Positions 53,642 to 63,131 of a stretch of DNA of 64,000 nt are shown in pieces. The stretch covers positions 546,436-610,435 of the forward strand of contig CAVZWN010000005.1 in NCBI GenBank assembly GCA_963779055.1. Direction: 5' to 3'. A program made the position numbers and the translations under genes. The notes beneath the pieces are model-generated. The model was given only the letters and a program-made list of their open reading frames with translations. It had not been told where the DNA came from and ran no database searches. The DNA comes from Sulfurimicrobium sp963779055 (GTDB taxonomy: Bacteria > Pseudomonadota > Gammaproteobacteria > Burkholderiales > Sulfuricellaceae). The first letter of the stretch is position 1, and each line of letters starts with the position of its first letter.

Positions 53642-54763
53642 ATGACGGGTCTTGCACCCTATGCCGCGCATTCGCAGCACAGCCGCGGCCGCGGGTTTTT
53701 CGAGCCAGCGCCTGACGGCCGCAGCGAATTCGAGCGCGACCGCGACCGCATCATCCACTCCACCGCCTTCCGCCGCCTGGAATACAAAACCCAGGTATTC
53801 GTCAATCACGAGGGCGACCTGTTCCGCACCCGCCTGACCCACAGCATCGAAGTCGCCCAGATCGGACGCACCATTGCGCGCAACCTGCAACTCAACGAAG
53901 TGCTGGTCGAAGCCGTTTCCCTGGCTCACGACCTGGGTCACACGCCCTTCGGCCATGCCGGTCAGGACGAACTCAATGCCTGCATGAAGGAACACGGCGG
54001 CTTCGAACACAACCTGCAATCGCTGCGGGTGGTCGATTTGCTGGAAGAGCGTTACGCCGATTTCGACGGCCTCAACCTGTGCTTCGAAACCCGCGAGGGC
54101 ATCCTCAAGCACTGCTCCCTCCCCAACGCCAGAACGCTGGGCGAAGTGGGCGAGCGTTTCCTCCAGGACCAGCGCCCCACGCTGGAAGCCCAGGTTGCCA
54201 ACCTGGCGGACGAAATTGCCTACAACAACCACGATGTGGACGATGGCCTGCGTTCCGGCCTGATCACGCTCGAACAGCTTTCCAGGACCAGCCTGTTTGC
54301 CCGGCACCTGGCGATGGCGCAGGAAAAACACGCCGGCATCGACGGACGGCGGCTGATCCACGAAACGGTACGGCGCATGATCAACACCCTGGTCATGGAC
54401 CTGATAGCACAAAGCACCAACAACATCCGCACCGCCGCGCCAACCAGCCTGGAAGACATACGCCACGCGCCGCCCCTGATCGCCTTCAGCCCTGAACTGG
54501 TGAAAGAGCAGCGCGAACTGAAACAGTTTCTGCGCGAGCACCTCTACCGCCACTACCAGGTGAACCGCATGAGCATGAAAGCGCGCCGCATTGTGCGCGA
54601 ACTGTTCGGCGCATTCTTCAAGACCCCCTTCCTGCTGCCGCCGCAGTATCAGGAAAAAGCCAGCCTGGACAAGGCCCGCACCATTGCCGACTATATTGCC
54701 GGCATGACCGACCGCTACGCCTACCGCGAATACCGGCGCCTGTTCTCGATCGAAGAAATGTAA
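53642..54763 (+). CDS. dgt: Deoxyguanosinetriphosphate triphosphohydrolase-like protein
   Basis: This HD-domain dNTP triphosphohydrolase (type 2 Dgt-like, 373 aa) releases tripolyphosphate from dNTPs. RSEFERDRDRIIHSTAFRRLEYKTQVF is the family start. Metal-binding His67 (LTHSIEVAQIGR) and the HD pair His96-Asp97 (LAHDLGHTPFGHAG) are present. The next gene starts directly after the stop. Confidence 0.93.
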   Translation: MTGLAPYAAHSQHSRGRGFFEPAPDGRSEFERDRDRIIHSTAFRRLEYKTQVFVNHEGDLFRTRLTHSIEVAQIGRTIARNLQLNEVLVEAVSLAHDLGHTPFGHAGQDELNACMKEHGGFEHNLQSLRVVDLLEERYADFDGLNLCFETREGILKHCSLPNARTLGEVGERFLQDQRPTLEAQVANLADEIAYNNHDVDDGLRSGLITLEQLSRTSLFARHLAMAQEKHAGIDGRRLIHETVRRMINTLVMDLIAQSTNNIRTAAPTSLEDIRHAPPLIAFSPELVKEQRELKQFLREHLYRHYQVNRMSMKARRIVRELFGAFFKTPFLLPPQYQEKASLDKARTIADYIAGMTDRYAYREYRRLFSIEEM

Positions 54764-55159
54764 ATGAAGCGTACCCTCGCATCGGCTCTGCTGCTGGTTT
54801 CGCTGCCCGTTGCGGGGGCCGAGCAGGTGGTTTGCCATTACACTTATGGCGGCGAAACCCAGGTTCTGGCCTCACATGCAGTAAATTCGCCCTATGCGGT
54901 CAAGGGCATCAAGATAGGGTCGTACTTCCAGTTTCGCCTGGTATTCCAGAATGAACCCGCCAACCTGGCCGCCATCAAGATCTACACCTATGTCGACCGG
55001 GACGAAGGCCCGGTGCTGATTCACCAGGCCAGCTTCCCCTACCCCGCGCAGAACAACGCGGCAAGCCCCTACGGTTTCAGCGGCTTGCATGCCGTCTATG
55101 AACCGGTGCGCGACAGCGAATTGCTGTACTGGTGTGAAATGAACGTCTTTAATGAATAG
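54764..55159 (+). CDS. Small secreted protein of unknown function
   Basis: The 131-residue protein has a clear signal peptide (residues 1-19, ending VAGA). The mature part is beta-rich with two cysteines (VVCHYTYGG and LYWCEMN) that could form a disulfide. I do not recognise the family. It begins at the base after the dgt stop and its end overlaps the CapA-like gene by eight bases, so the three genes are probably one transcript. Confidence 0.75.
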   Translation: MKRTLASALLLVSLPVAGAEQVVCHYTYGGETQVLASHAVNSPYAVKGIKIGSYFQFRLVFQNEPANLAAIKIYTYVDRDEGPVLIHQASFPYPAQNNAASPYGFSGLHAVYEPVRDSELLYWCEMNVFNE

Positions 55160-56138
55160 CCCCAGCCAGCTTCTAAGCCTGGTATTGGCGTGCCTGATAT
55201 TCATGACATCTCCGGCCTGGGCAGAGCCGGTGCGCCTGATCTTCGCCGGTGACATCATGCTCGACGACGGGCCGGGGAAAGTGATTCAGTCAGGACGCGA
55301 CCCCCTGGCCCACTTTGCAGCCACGCTGGCCGAGGCCGATTTCGCGGTTGGCAACCTGGAGTGCCCGGTAGCCACCGTCGGCCATCCGCTGGAGAGCAAG
55401 ATCTTTTCCTTTCGCGCTCATCCCCGCGTGCTGTCGATCCTGAAAGGACGTTTCAATGCCCTGGCCGTCGCCAACAACCACTCTGGCGACTATGGCAAGG
55501 AAGCCTTTCTCGAAACCCTGACGCTGCTCGAACAAAACCACCTCCCCTATTTCGGCGGCGGGCGTGATCTCGCTTCCGCCCATGCGCCGCTGTGGATAGT
55601 CCGCCAGGGGCTGCGCATCGCCATCCTCGGCTACAACGAGTTCAAACCCCGCTCATTCGAAGCAGGGCCGGACTGGGCGGGCATTGCCTGGAGCGAAGAC
55701 AGTCAGATCGTCGCCGACATTCGCGCCGCGAGATCGGCAGGCGCTGATCTGGTGATCCCCTTCATGCACTGGGGTTGGGAGCGCGAACTGCAACCCAGCC
55801 AACGCCAGCGCCAGTTGGCACGAACGATGATCGATGCGGGCGCGGACATAGTGATTGGCGGCCATCCCCACGTCACCCAGGGGGCGGAATATTACCGGGG
55901 GAAGCTGATCGTCTACAGCCTGGGCAACTTCATCTTCGACGGCTTCGACCCGCCCGAGATTCCGGAAACACGCGAAGGCTGGCTCCTGCGCCTGAGCGTG
56001 GACCGTGGTGGTCTGATCGAGTGGGATACCATGGCTGCGCGGATGGATCAGGAAGGCACTCCGCATCCGGTTTCCGGGGCGCTGACGCCCTGTGGCAAGG
56101 CGGGTGAAACGTCTGTCAGGCTGTGCGAGAACCTATAA
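55152..56138 (+). CDS. CapA-family (PGA capsule type) metallophosphoesterase-fold protein
   Basis: The 328-residue exported protein has a signal sequence (about residues 1-25, ending AWA). The CapA/PgsA-type calcineurin-like fold shows the blocks FAGDIMLDDG, VGNLECPVA, ANNHSGDYGKEA, PFMHWGWERE, IGGHPHVTQGAEYY and SLGNFIFDG. In Bacillus, CapA proteins take part in poly-gamma-glutamate capsule synthesis. No capB/capC partners are here, so the actual substrate is unknown. Confidence 0.87.
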   Translation: MNSPSQLLSLVLACLIFMTSPAWAEPVRLIFAGDIMLDDGPGKVIQSGRDPLAHFAATLAEADFAVGNLECPVATVGHPLESKIFSFRAHPRVLSILKGRFNALAVANNHSGDYGKEAFLETLTLLEQNHLPYFGGGRDLASAHAPLWIVRQGLRIAILGYNEFKPRSFEAGPDWAGIAWSEDSQIVADIRAARSAGADLVIPFMHWGWERELQPSQRQRQLARTMIDAGADIVIGGHPHVTQGAEYYRGKLIVYSLGNFIFDGFDPPEIPETREGWLLRLSVDRGGLIEWDTMAARMDQEGTPHPVSGALTPCGKAGETSVRLCENL

Positions 56139-56313
56139 TTTATTGGCAATTTCCCTGAGCGACATAGTGGCCCCCACACGCTATTGGCCTGCTACTGGAT
56201 CCATTTAACAACTGGAAACACGTTGCAACTGGTGAATAAGTTGAAGAGCACTAGTTCACGTCTCGATTCGAGAGCATTACGCAGAATGGTTTTGTCCGCT
56301 TCGCGGCATGTTT

Positions 56314-56818
56314 GATTGCCGGGGGCAGCCCGGCGGCTGATTACCTTTCTTGCTTCGCCAAGAAAGGTAATCCAAAGAAGGCGACCCCCATCCACCGCCC
56401 CTACGGGGTACCCTGCGCTGCTGTCAAGCCGGGCGGCTGCGCAACTCGCGCTTTGCGCTCAGACAGTGCTCGCCGACTGCCCCCGGCTTGCCTGTGCTGC
56501 TCGGCGGTGGATCAAGGGGAGTTTGGCGCAGGTTTTTTGGCCCCGGATTAATTCGCCCATCGTGGCAGGCCACCAATTTCCCCTCTGCGCCGCTTCGGAT
56601 TGGCAGGCGAATTGGGGGGTGTCGGCTGCGCCCTGTCTGAGCTCCGCAGTAGCCCGCGTTTTGTGCGGGCTGCCAGGGCGAGTTGCGCAGACGCCCAATT
56701 CGCCTGTCAAGCCGAAGGAACCCGTAGGGCGGCGCAGCGGGGCGGCATTTCTTTGGTTACTCTTCTTTGGCCGCACAAAGAAAGTAACCCGCTGCCGGGC
56801 GGCCCCGGCATCCTAATC
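56314..56818. mobile_element. Non-autonomous mobile-type repeat (about 505 bp) with imperfect terminal inverted repeats
   Basis: The left end (GATTGCCGGGGGCAGCCCGG) and the complement of the right end (GATTAGGATGCCGGGGCCGCCCGG), followed on each side by a TTAC[CT]TTC stretch, are imperfect inverted copies about 40 bases long. The interior is GC-rich and contains only short overlapping frames on both strands without homology I recognise. It looks like a MITE or decayed insertion element. The rest of the 56139-56855 gap shows no gene. Confidence 0.65.
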
Positions 56819-56855
56819 AAGCATGCGCGAAGCGCATTCAAAGACAAGCGGGCAA

Positions 56856-57632
56856 TCACCAGTTGACTTCCCAGGCCGTCTTGTAGCCCACCACGCACTC
56901 CTCCAGCCCGGCAGGAATTTTCGCCGTATCTGGAGAAACAGCAATCCGCCCCGCCATGATTTCAGCCGCATGCTGCGGGTAGCGCGGCCTGTCGCCCCGG
57001 TCTCCGAAGCCTTCCGGGTAGATTGGCTGGTTGGCGGAATCGTACTTGTCCGAGGCGCCCAGGGCATGAAACAGCTCGTGCGTGATAACCACATTGTTCT
57101 GCGCATTCTGTTCGTCTCGCGCAAAAGCATGCACCACCCCCACCAGACCCTTGTGCAGGCCGAGTGAGTGTTGCAGCGGCTTGCCGTCTTCTCCCTGGTG
57201 ATACACCACGAACAGCCGGACCGCACCGAGGCTGGCCCAGAAAGGCGTATGACCGAAAGTGTAGTGACGCAAGCGCAGGCTCCACAGAACAGCAGAGAAA
57301 GCTGAACGATGGCCTTCCGGCAGAGAGGGAGGCGGCGTCCTGATTGCCTCGGCCAGCCGGATATTTACTACCGGCAGGTCCTTGCCGCGATAACGTTCGG
57401 ACTGGCTGGCGATGAAACGACCGATTTCCTGAAAATCAGCCTGTTTCAGGGCGGCGATATATTCATCCGTTTGCGCCGAACCGTCCCCGTTTACCGGGTA
57501 AATACTCACTTCAAGTGGCCGCAGCCAGTTGCGTACCACCGCGCTTTCCCAATAGGTTACACCGGAAACGGCAGCAAGAAAGCCCAGCAATAACAGGATG
57601 CGGAGGGTGCGGAAAGACATGCGTTTATTCAC
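56856..57632 (-). CDS. Membrane-anchored putative zinc metalloprotease (HExxH)
   Basis: The 258-residue protein has an N-terminal hydrophobic segment (about 8-27) that is a signal anchor. A periplasmic domain contains ITHELFHALGASDKYD with zinc-binding His185, Glu186 and His189; Asp195 downstream could be a third ligand. I do not recognise the family name. ATG 57632 (MNKR) or 57620 (MSFR) could be the start. It is encoded upstream of the 505-bp repeat and downstream of livF on the same strand, with a 38-base gap. Confidence 0.75.
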   Translation of the reverse strand: MNKRMSFRTLRILLLLGFLAAVSGVTYWESAVVRNWLRPLEVSIYPVNGDGSAQTDEYIAALKQADFQEIGRFIASQSERYRGKDLPVVNIRLAEAIRTPPPSLPEGHRSAFSAVLWSLRLRHYTFGHTPFWASLGAVRLFVVYHQGEDGKPLQHSLGLHKGLVGVVHAFARDEQNAQNNVVITHELFHALGASDKYDSANQPIYPEGFGDRGDRPRYPQHAAEIMAGRIAVSPDTAKIPAGLEECVVGYKTAWEVNW

Positions 57633-57670
57633 GGTTCAGTGGGTCAGGCGCCGGGAATCTGCCGGAAGCG

Positions 57671-58378
57671 CTACTCGCCCAGGTAGGCGTGACGTACCTG
57701 CGGATCGTTGAGCAGCGTGGCAGACTCCCCGGACAGGCAGATAGCGCCGCTTTCCATGACATAGGCGCGATGGCTGACTTCCAGCGCCAGCTTGGCGTTC
57801 TGCTCCACCAGCAGGATAGTCACACCTTCGGCAGAGACGGCGCGGATGGTTTCGAAGATCTTGTTGACCATCAGCGGCGCCAGTCCCATGCTCGGTTCAT
57901 CGAGCAGCAGCAGGCGCGGGCGGCTCATCAGGGCGCGGCCGATGGCAAGCATCTGCTGTTCCCCGCCGGAAAGCGTTCCGGCCTGCTGGGTCCTGCGTTC
58001 GAGCAGGCGTGGAAAAAGATGGTAATTCTTTTCCAAATCACGCCGTATGGCAGGCGTATCGTTGCGGCTGTAGGCCCCCATGAGCAGGTTTTCTTCCACG
58101 CTGAGACGGCCGAAAATTCCCCGACCTTCAGGCACCAGCGCAATGCCTTGCCGCACCAGATCGAACACCGGCATCTGGGCGATAGACTGGCCCTGGTAAA
58201 GGATTTTTCCGTGCGCAGGCAGGAGCCGTGCCAATGCCTTGAGCGTTGTGGTCTTTCCCGCGCCGTTGGCGCCGATCAGACAAACCAGCTCGCCGGCAGC
58301 GACTTCCAGATCGATGCCCCGGACCGCCTTGATGCCACCGTAGGAAACGTTCAGGCCACGCACTTCGAGCAGGCTCAT
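57671..58378 (-). CDS. livF: Branched-chain amino-acid ABC transporter ATPase LivF
   Basis: LivF is one of two ATPases driving the HAAT-family importer. GANGAGKTT (36-44) is Walker A. LSGGEQQML is the ABC signature, and LLLDEPSMGLAP is Walker B. The 235-aa length is standard. The start overlaps the livG stop by four bases. The C-terminal HAYLGE is typical of LivF. Confidence 0.95.
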   Translation of the reverse strand: MSLLEVRGLNVSYGGIKAVRGIDLEVAAGELVCLIGANGAGKTTTLKALARLLPAHGKILYQGQSIAQMPVFDLVRQGIALVPEGRGIFGRLSVEENLLMGAYSRNDTPAIRRDLEKNYHLFPRLLERRTQQAGTLSGGEQQMLAIGRALMSRPRLLLLDEPSMGLAPLMVNKIFETIRAVSAEGVTILLVEQNAKLALEVSHRAYVMESGAICLSGESATLLNDPQVRHAYLGE

Positions 58379-59154
58379 GCCACGCTCCCGCCCAGGTAGG
58401 CCTCGATCACCAGCGGGTCGCGCTGCACTTCGGCAGGCGTGCCCTCGGCAATTTTTTTACCGTAATCCAGCACCGCCACGCGGTCGCACAGGCCCATCAC
58501 CAGCTTCACATCGTGTTCGATCAGCAGCAGGGTTACACCATCGGCACGGATGGTTTGCAGCAGTTGCTCCAGCGTTGCGGTTTCACTCGCATTCATGCCG
58601 GCGGCTGGCTCATCAAGCGCCAGCAGTTTCGGCTCCGTGGCCAGCGCGCGGGCGATTTCCAGGCGGCGTTGGTCGCCATAGGAGAGGTGTTTTGCCAGTG
58701 TTTGCGAGTGCTTGGTAATACCGGCGTAGGCAAGCAGTTCATGGGCACGGCGGCGGATTTTCGCTTCTTCTGCGCGTGTTCCGGCGCCGCGCAGGATAGC
58801 GCCGAGCACTCCGGCATGGGTGCGCACGTGGCATCCCACCATGACGTTTTCCAGCGTGCTCATATTGCCGAACAGACGGATATTCTGGAAGGTGCGCGCC
58901 AGCCCCAGGCGCGTTACCTGGCTGGGTTTCTGGCCGTGAATGGCGTGGCCGTCCAGAGTCACCTCCCCGGCGCTCAGGGCGTACAGGCCAGTCAGCACAT
59001 TGAACAGGGTGGTCTTCCCCGCGCCGTTGGGACCGATCAGGCCGTAAATCTCGCTCTGCCGGATACTGAAGGAAACCTCGCTCAGTGCGGCCAGTCCGCC
59101 GAAGTGCTTGCTCACATTTTCAGCACACAGCAAAGGCTCACTTACTGGCGTCAT
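58375..59154 (-). CDS. livG: Branched-chain amino-acid ABC transporter ATPase LivG
   Basis: This is the second ATPase of the importer. GPNGAGKTTLFNVLTGLY is Walker A, LSYGDQRRLEIARAL the signature and LALDEPAAGMNA Walker B. The LivG-type C-terminus IAEGTPAEVQRDPLVIEAYLG is present. ATG 59154 (MTPVSEPLL) gives 259 aa; an in-frame GTG/ATG-like start further out would add ten odd residues. It overlaps the livM 3' end. Confidence 0.94.
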   Translation of the reverse strand: MTPVSEPLLCAENVSKHFGGLAALSEVSFSIRQSEIYGLIGPNGAGKTTLFNVLTGLYALSAGEVTLDGHAIHGQKPSQVTRLGLARTFQNIRLFGNMSTLENVMVGCHVRTHAGVLGAILRGAGTRAEEAKIRRRAHELLAYAGITKHSQTLAKHLSYGDQRRLEIARALATEPKLLALDEPAAGMNASETATLEQLLQTIRADGVTLLLIEHDVKLVMGLCDRVAVLDYGKKIAEGTPAEVQRDPLVIEAYLGGSVA

Positions 59155-60218
59155 ACAGGGCCTCCTGCTCGTGCTCCAGCACATCTGCTTCGCTGCTGAA
59201 TTCGCGCTGGCGCGTCTTCGACGGCCACAGCCCGGCGGGGCGGAAAATCATCACCACGATCAGCGCCAGGCCGAAAATCAACATGCGCAGGTCGGACGGG
59301 TCCACCACCACGCGCCCGAACAGGGCATCCTGGAGCGGACCGATGTAGCGCAGCGCTTCGGGCAGGATGGTGAGCAGGAGAGCACCCAGGATCACGCCCG
59401 GAATATGCCCCATGCCACCCAGCACCACCATGCACAGGATCATGATGGATTCCATCAGATTGAAGCTTTCCGGGCTGACGAAGCCCTGAAAACCGGCGAA
59501 CAGCCCCCCGGAAATCCCGCCGAAACTGGCGCCCATGGCGAACGCCAGCAGTTTGAGGTTGCGCGTATTGATGCCCATCGCTTCGGCGGCCATCTCGTCT
59601 TCGCGGATCGCCACCCAGGCGCGGCCGATGCGCGAATCTTCCAGACGCATCGAAATGAAAATCACCAGCAGGACCAGCGCCAGGAAACAGGTAATAAATG
59701 GCGTAGATGCCGGGCACCTGCATGCCGAACAGTGTCGAACGACTGGCTGAGGGAAACCCCGCCGTGCACCGAGCGGGTCGATCAGGCTGATGCCTTGCGG
59801 CCCGTTGGTGAGATTGAACGGCGCATTGAGGTTGTTCAGGAAAATGCGGATGATTTCGCCGAAACCCAGCGTCACGATGGCCAGATAGTCCCCGCGCAGC
59901 CGCAAGGTCGGCGCGCCCAGCATCACGCCGAACAGTCCGGCGACCAGCGCCCCCAGCGGCAGGACCAGCCAGAACGGCAGATGCAGGCCGAAATGCGGTG
60001 GCCAGCCGGGCGTAGAGGTAGGCGCCGACCGCGTAAAACGCGACGTAGCCCAGATCGAGCAGACCGGCGTAGCCGACCACGATATTCAGCCCCAGCGCCA
60101 GCATGATGTAGAGCAGCGCCAGATCGAGCAGGCGCACCCAGCCGTTGCCCAGGCCCGCGTCGATCAGAAATGGCAGCAGCGCCAGCAGCAGGCCGAGCGC
60201 CAACAAAGGCCGAAGCAT
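59138..60218 (-). pseudogene. livM: Branched-chain amino-acid permease LivM, frame broken by several indels
   Basis: The N-terminal part (MLRPLLALGLLLALLPFLID, LNIVVGYAGLLDLGYVAFYAVGAYLYARL) and the C-terminal part (LVLLVIFISMRLEDSRIGRAW to LFGRVVVDPSDLRMLIFGLALIVVMIFRPAGLWP) are both well conserved. At least three single-base changes between about 59.7 and 60.0 kb put them in different frames. Start ATG 60218 is inferred from the family. Given the same pattern in neighbours, sequence errors are likely. Confidence 0.8.
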
Positions 60219-60255
60219 TGCCGCGCGGCGGTCCGATTTGCAGCCAGGCTCCAGC

Positions 60256-61194
60256 TCACGGGCGCGTCCGCCAACGCGTTCACCAAGCAGGCCAGAAGGA
60301 CGGAACACCAGCACCGCGATCAGCACGAAAAAGGCGAACACATCCTGGTAGTGGCTGCCCAGGAAGCCACCGGTGAGGTCGCCGATATAGCCCGCGCCAA
60401 TGGTTCGATCAGCCCAGCAGCAGGCCGCCCAGCATGGCGCCGCCCAGGTTGCCGATGCCGCCCAGCACCGCCGCCGAGAAGGCCTTGAGGCCGAGCAGGA
60501 AGCCCATGTAGTAGTGCGCCAGGCCGTAGTAGGCGCTCACCATCACGCCCGGCAATCGCAGCCAGCGCCGAGCCGATGACGAAGGTGGACGCGATCACGC
60601 GGTTGACATCCACCCCCATCAGGCTGGCCACCTGGCGGCGACTGCGCGGTGGCGCGCATGGCGCGCCCGAGTGCGGGTTTTCTTGCACCACCAGAATCAG
60701 CCCCACCATGATCACGCAGCGCCAGCACCAGAATGGCGATCTGAGTGTCGCTGATGGTGCGCCGAGCAATGTCGTGGCGCGCCCTGCGGCAGGATGGGCG
60801 GGAACGGAAATGTACTGCTTGCCCCAGATCAGCATGGCGACGTTCTGCAGGATGATCGACACGCCGATGGCGGTGATCAGCGGCGCCAGGCGCGGCGCGT
60901 TGCGCGAGCGGACGATAGGCGACGCGCTCGATCAGCAAGCCCAGCGCCATGCAGACCGGAATCGCGACCAGCCAGCCCGCCAGCAGGATCAGCCACGCCG
61001 GGCAGGCCAGGGGCGGCCAGCGCCAGTGCGCCGATGACCGCCAGCGCCACCATCGCGCCCATCATGGTGATTTCGCCGTGGGCGAAATTGATGAGCTCGA
61101 GAATGCCGTACACCATGGTGTAGCCCAGCGCGACCAGCGCATAGACGCTGCCCAGCACCAGGCCATTGATGAGTTGCTGGAAAAAAATATCCAA
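60256..61194 (-). pseudogene. livH: Branched-chain amino-acid permease LivH, frame broken by many indels
   Basis: The start is clear (MDIFFQQLINGLVLGSVYALV, GYTMVYGILELINFAHGE) and the end is clear (FFVLIAVLVFRPSGLLGERV). In between the expected LivH sequence (for example ALGLLIERVAYRPL, VDVNRVIASTFVIGSALAAIAG, GLKAFSAAVLGGIGNLGGAMLGG) keeps changing frame. I count at least seven one-base insertions or deletions in about 900 bases. The stop at 60256 is the best guess. This density is not natural decay of an otherwise well-kept protein. Confidence 0.78.
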
Positions 61195-61308
61195 GATAAA
61201 TTACCGGAATGCAGAGGTTTCCCCTGACCTATCTCCCCCGTGACAAGGGGAATGGCGTTGAGCGAGGAGCCAGTCCGGTAAGATAACGCTGGAACAACCC
61301 CCCTCAAT

Positions 61309-61326
61309 CCCCCCTTGTCAGGGGGG
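61309..61326. repeat. Short C6/G6 hairpin repeat between livH and livK
   Basis: CCCCCC-TTGTCA-GGGGGG lies inside a CCCCTCAATCCCCCCTTG stretch. A partly similar CTCCCCCGTGACAAGGGG occurs at about 61231. Such sequences are common dispersed repeats; this one sits downstream of livK and may attenuate transcription into livH. Confidence 0.55.
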
Positions 61327-61361
61327 AAGCAAGCGCATTCAACATGCTGTATATATTCCAT

Positions 61362-62521
61362 TTACTGACCGGCGCCGCCCACCGTTTCAAGCACTTCCCA
61401 CTGGTTGTTCTTGACCTGGTACAGGGTGATCGCGCCATCCTTGATGTCGCCTTTCGCGTCGAAGCTGATTTGCGGTCACCCCTTCATGCGAAATGCCGGC
61501 CAGCACCGGCAGATATTTCGCCGGATCGATGGAATCGGCCTTCTGCATGGCAGCGATCATGACGCTCACCGCGTCGTAGCAATAGGGCGCGTAAAGCTGT
61601 ATCTGGCCATATTTGGCGGTAAATTTGTCGCTGAAAGGCTTGCCTCCCGGCATCTTGTCCAGCGGCAAGCCTGGCAGGGAACTGTAGGCGCCTTCAGCGC
61701 TGCCACCCGACAGCTTGATGAACTCCGGCGTGCTGCCGCCGTCACCCATGAGAAACTTGGCGTTCAGTCCCAGAGTCTTGAACTGTTTGATCATCGGGCC
61801 GCCCTGAGCATCCATGCCGCCAAAAAACAGCACATCGGCTTTTTCGGACTTTACCGCGGTCAGGATCGCCATGAAGTCGGTGGATTTGTCCGTAGTGTAC
61901 TGGCGCGTCACGATCTCCGCGCCTGCCGCCTTCGCCGCCGCCTCGAACTGGTCCGCCAGACCCTGCCCGTATGCCGTGCGGTCATCGATGATGGCGATTT
62001 TCTTCGCGCCAAGCCGGGTGACGGCAAAATCACCGAGTACCTTACCCTGCTGCACGTCATTGGGCATTACCCGGAAAGCAGTCCTGAAACCCTGCTCGGT
62101 GTATTTGGGGTTGGTTGCAGAGGGAGAAATCTGCACGATGCCCGCATCAGAATAGATTTTCGAGGCGGGGATGGTGGTGCCGGAATTGAGATGGCCGATG
62201 ATGCCGCTGACTTTCGTGTCCACCATTTTCTGCGCCACGATGGTCGCGGTATTAGGGTCGGTCTGGTCGTCTTCGCTCAGCAGTTCGAACCGGACGGTTT
62301 GCCGCCGATCTTGATGCGCCTTGCGTTGGCATCATCAATCGCCATGCGTGTGCCGTTCTCGTTATCCTTGCCCAGATGTGCCTGCGGTCCGGTGAGGGGC
62401 TGAATGGCGCCAATCTTCACCACCATTTCCCGTCTGCGGCGGGCTCTGTGTCTTTTTTGCCACAGGCGGCAAGATTGAGCAGCACAGTCGAAAGCAGCAC
62501 AACCAGCAGGCGCGATTTCAA
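61362..62521 (-). CDS. livK: Branched-chain amino-acid binding lipoprotein LivK, with three frameshifts
   Basis: This is the periplasmic substrate-binding component of the transporter. TTG 62521 (AGGGAGA upstream) begins a signal peptide ending NLAAC, a lipobox. The binding-protein fold follows (GAIQPLTGPQAHLGKDNENG; SGIIGHLNSGTTIPASKIY; LFFGGMDAQGGPMIKQ). Frame changes are needed near 62430 (before MVVKIGAIQ), near 62300 (KP-VRFELLSEDD) and near 61489 (after GVTA). The restored C-terminus reads ISFDAKGDIKDGAITLYQVKNNQWEVL and ends at 61362. Errors are suspected. Confidence 0.85.
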
Positions 62522-62592
62522 TTTTTTCTCCCTAAAATCATTATTGGCTCGTCAAGCTGCCTATTCTATCGAAATTTCCGAGTTCCAAACAA

Positions 62593-62616
62593 AAAGCCAA
62601 CCCGAGGGTTGGCTTT
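62593..62616 (-). terminator. Intrinsic terminator after the cytochrome c gene
   Basis: An 11-bp perfect stem AAAGCCAACCC/GGGTTGGCTTT has a 2-base centre. On the minus strand it is followed by TTTTTG. It lies 24 bases past the cytochrome stop. Confidence 0.85.
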
Positions 62617-62639
62617 GCACAGACCCGGATGCGCCTGTT

Positions 62640-62969
62640 TTAGTACTTGCGGGTCAAAATCCAGTGGACCAGGGCCTTGACATCCTCATCCTTGACTGCA
62701 GCGTTTGGCGGCATCGGAACTTCACCCCATGCGCCCTTGCCGCCAGCCTTTACCTTGGCGGCCAATTTGGCTTCGGCACCCTTGTCGCCTTTGTACTTGG
62801 CAGCAACTTCCTTGTAGCCAGGGCCGACAATTTTCTTGTCCATGCCGTGGCAGCTCATGCAGGCGCTTTTCTGCGCCAGCGCGACCATCGCAGCCTCATC
62901 CGCCGCATTAGCGTAACCAGAAACCAGTACAGCGGCCGCAGCGGCCATTCCCAACCAGGTAGCTTTCAT
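62640..62969 (-). CDS. Class I cytochrome c (c5/c551-like), periplasmic
   Basis: The 109-residue protein has a signal peptide (1-22, ending ANA). It is a single-haem cytochrome: ACMSCHG carries CxxCH and MPPNAAVKDEDVKALVHWIL carries the axial Met. It is probably an electron carrier between the bc1 complex and a terminal oxidase. ATG 62969 has AGGAG upstream. It is monocistronic, ended by its own terminator. Confidence 0.92.
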   Translation of the reverse strand: MKATWLGMAAAAAVLVSGYANAADEAAMVALAQKSACMSCHGMDKKIVGPGYKEVAAKYKGDKGAEAKLAAKVKAGGKGAWGEVPMPPNAAVKDEDVKALVHWILTRKY

Positions 62970-63131
62970 AATCGACTCCTCAAAAAACATGGTAAATAAT
63001 GAATTTACAACAAAACCACAAAATCTGGAGCTGGCTATCTTAAACCAACCTGCTGCCATTGCAAGAATTTTTACACACGCAAGCTGACAGAAACCTGAAC
63101 GAAAATAGATTCCGAAACATAACTTCCGCGA

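Noticed and set aside
56312..56866. Short proteins inside the 505-bp repeat on both strands
   Set aside because: Overlapping frames on both strands, no ribosome-binding sites and no recognisable domain; the region is better explained as a non-coding repeat.
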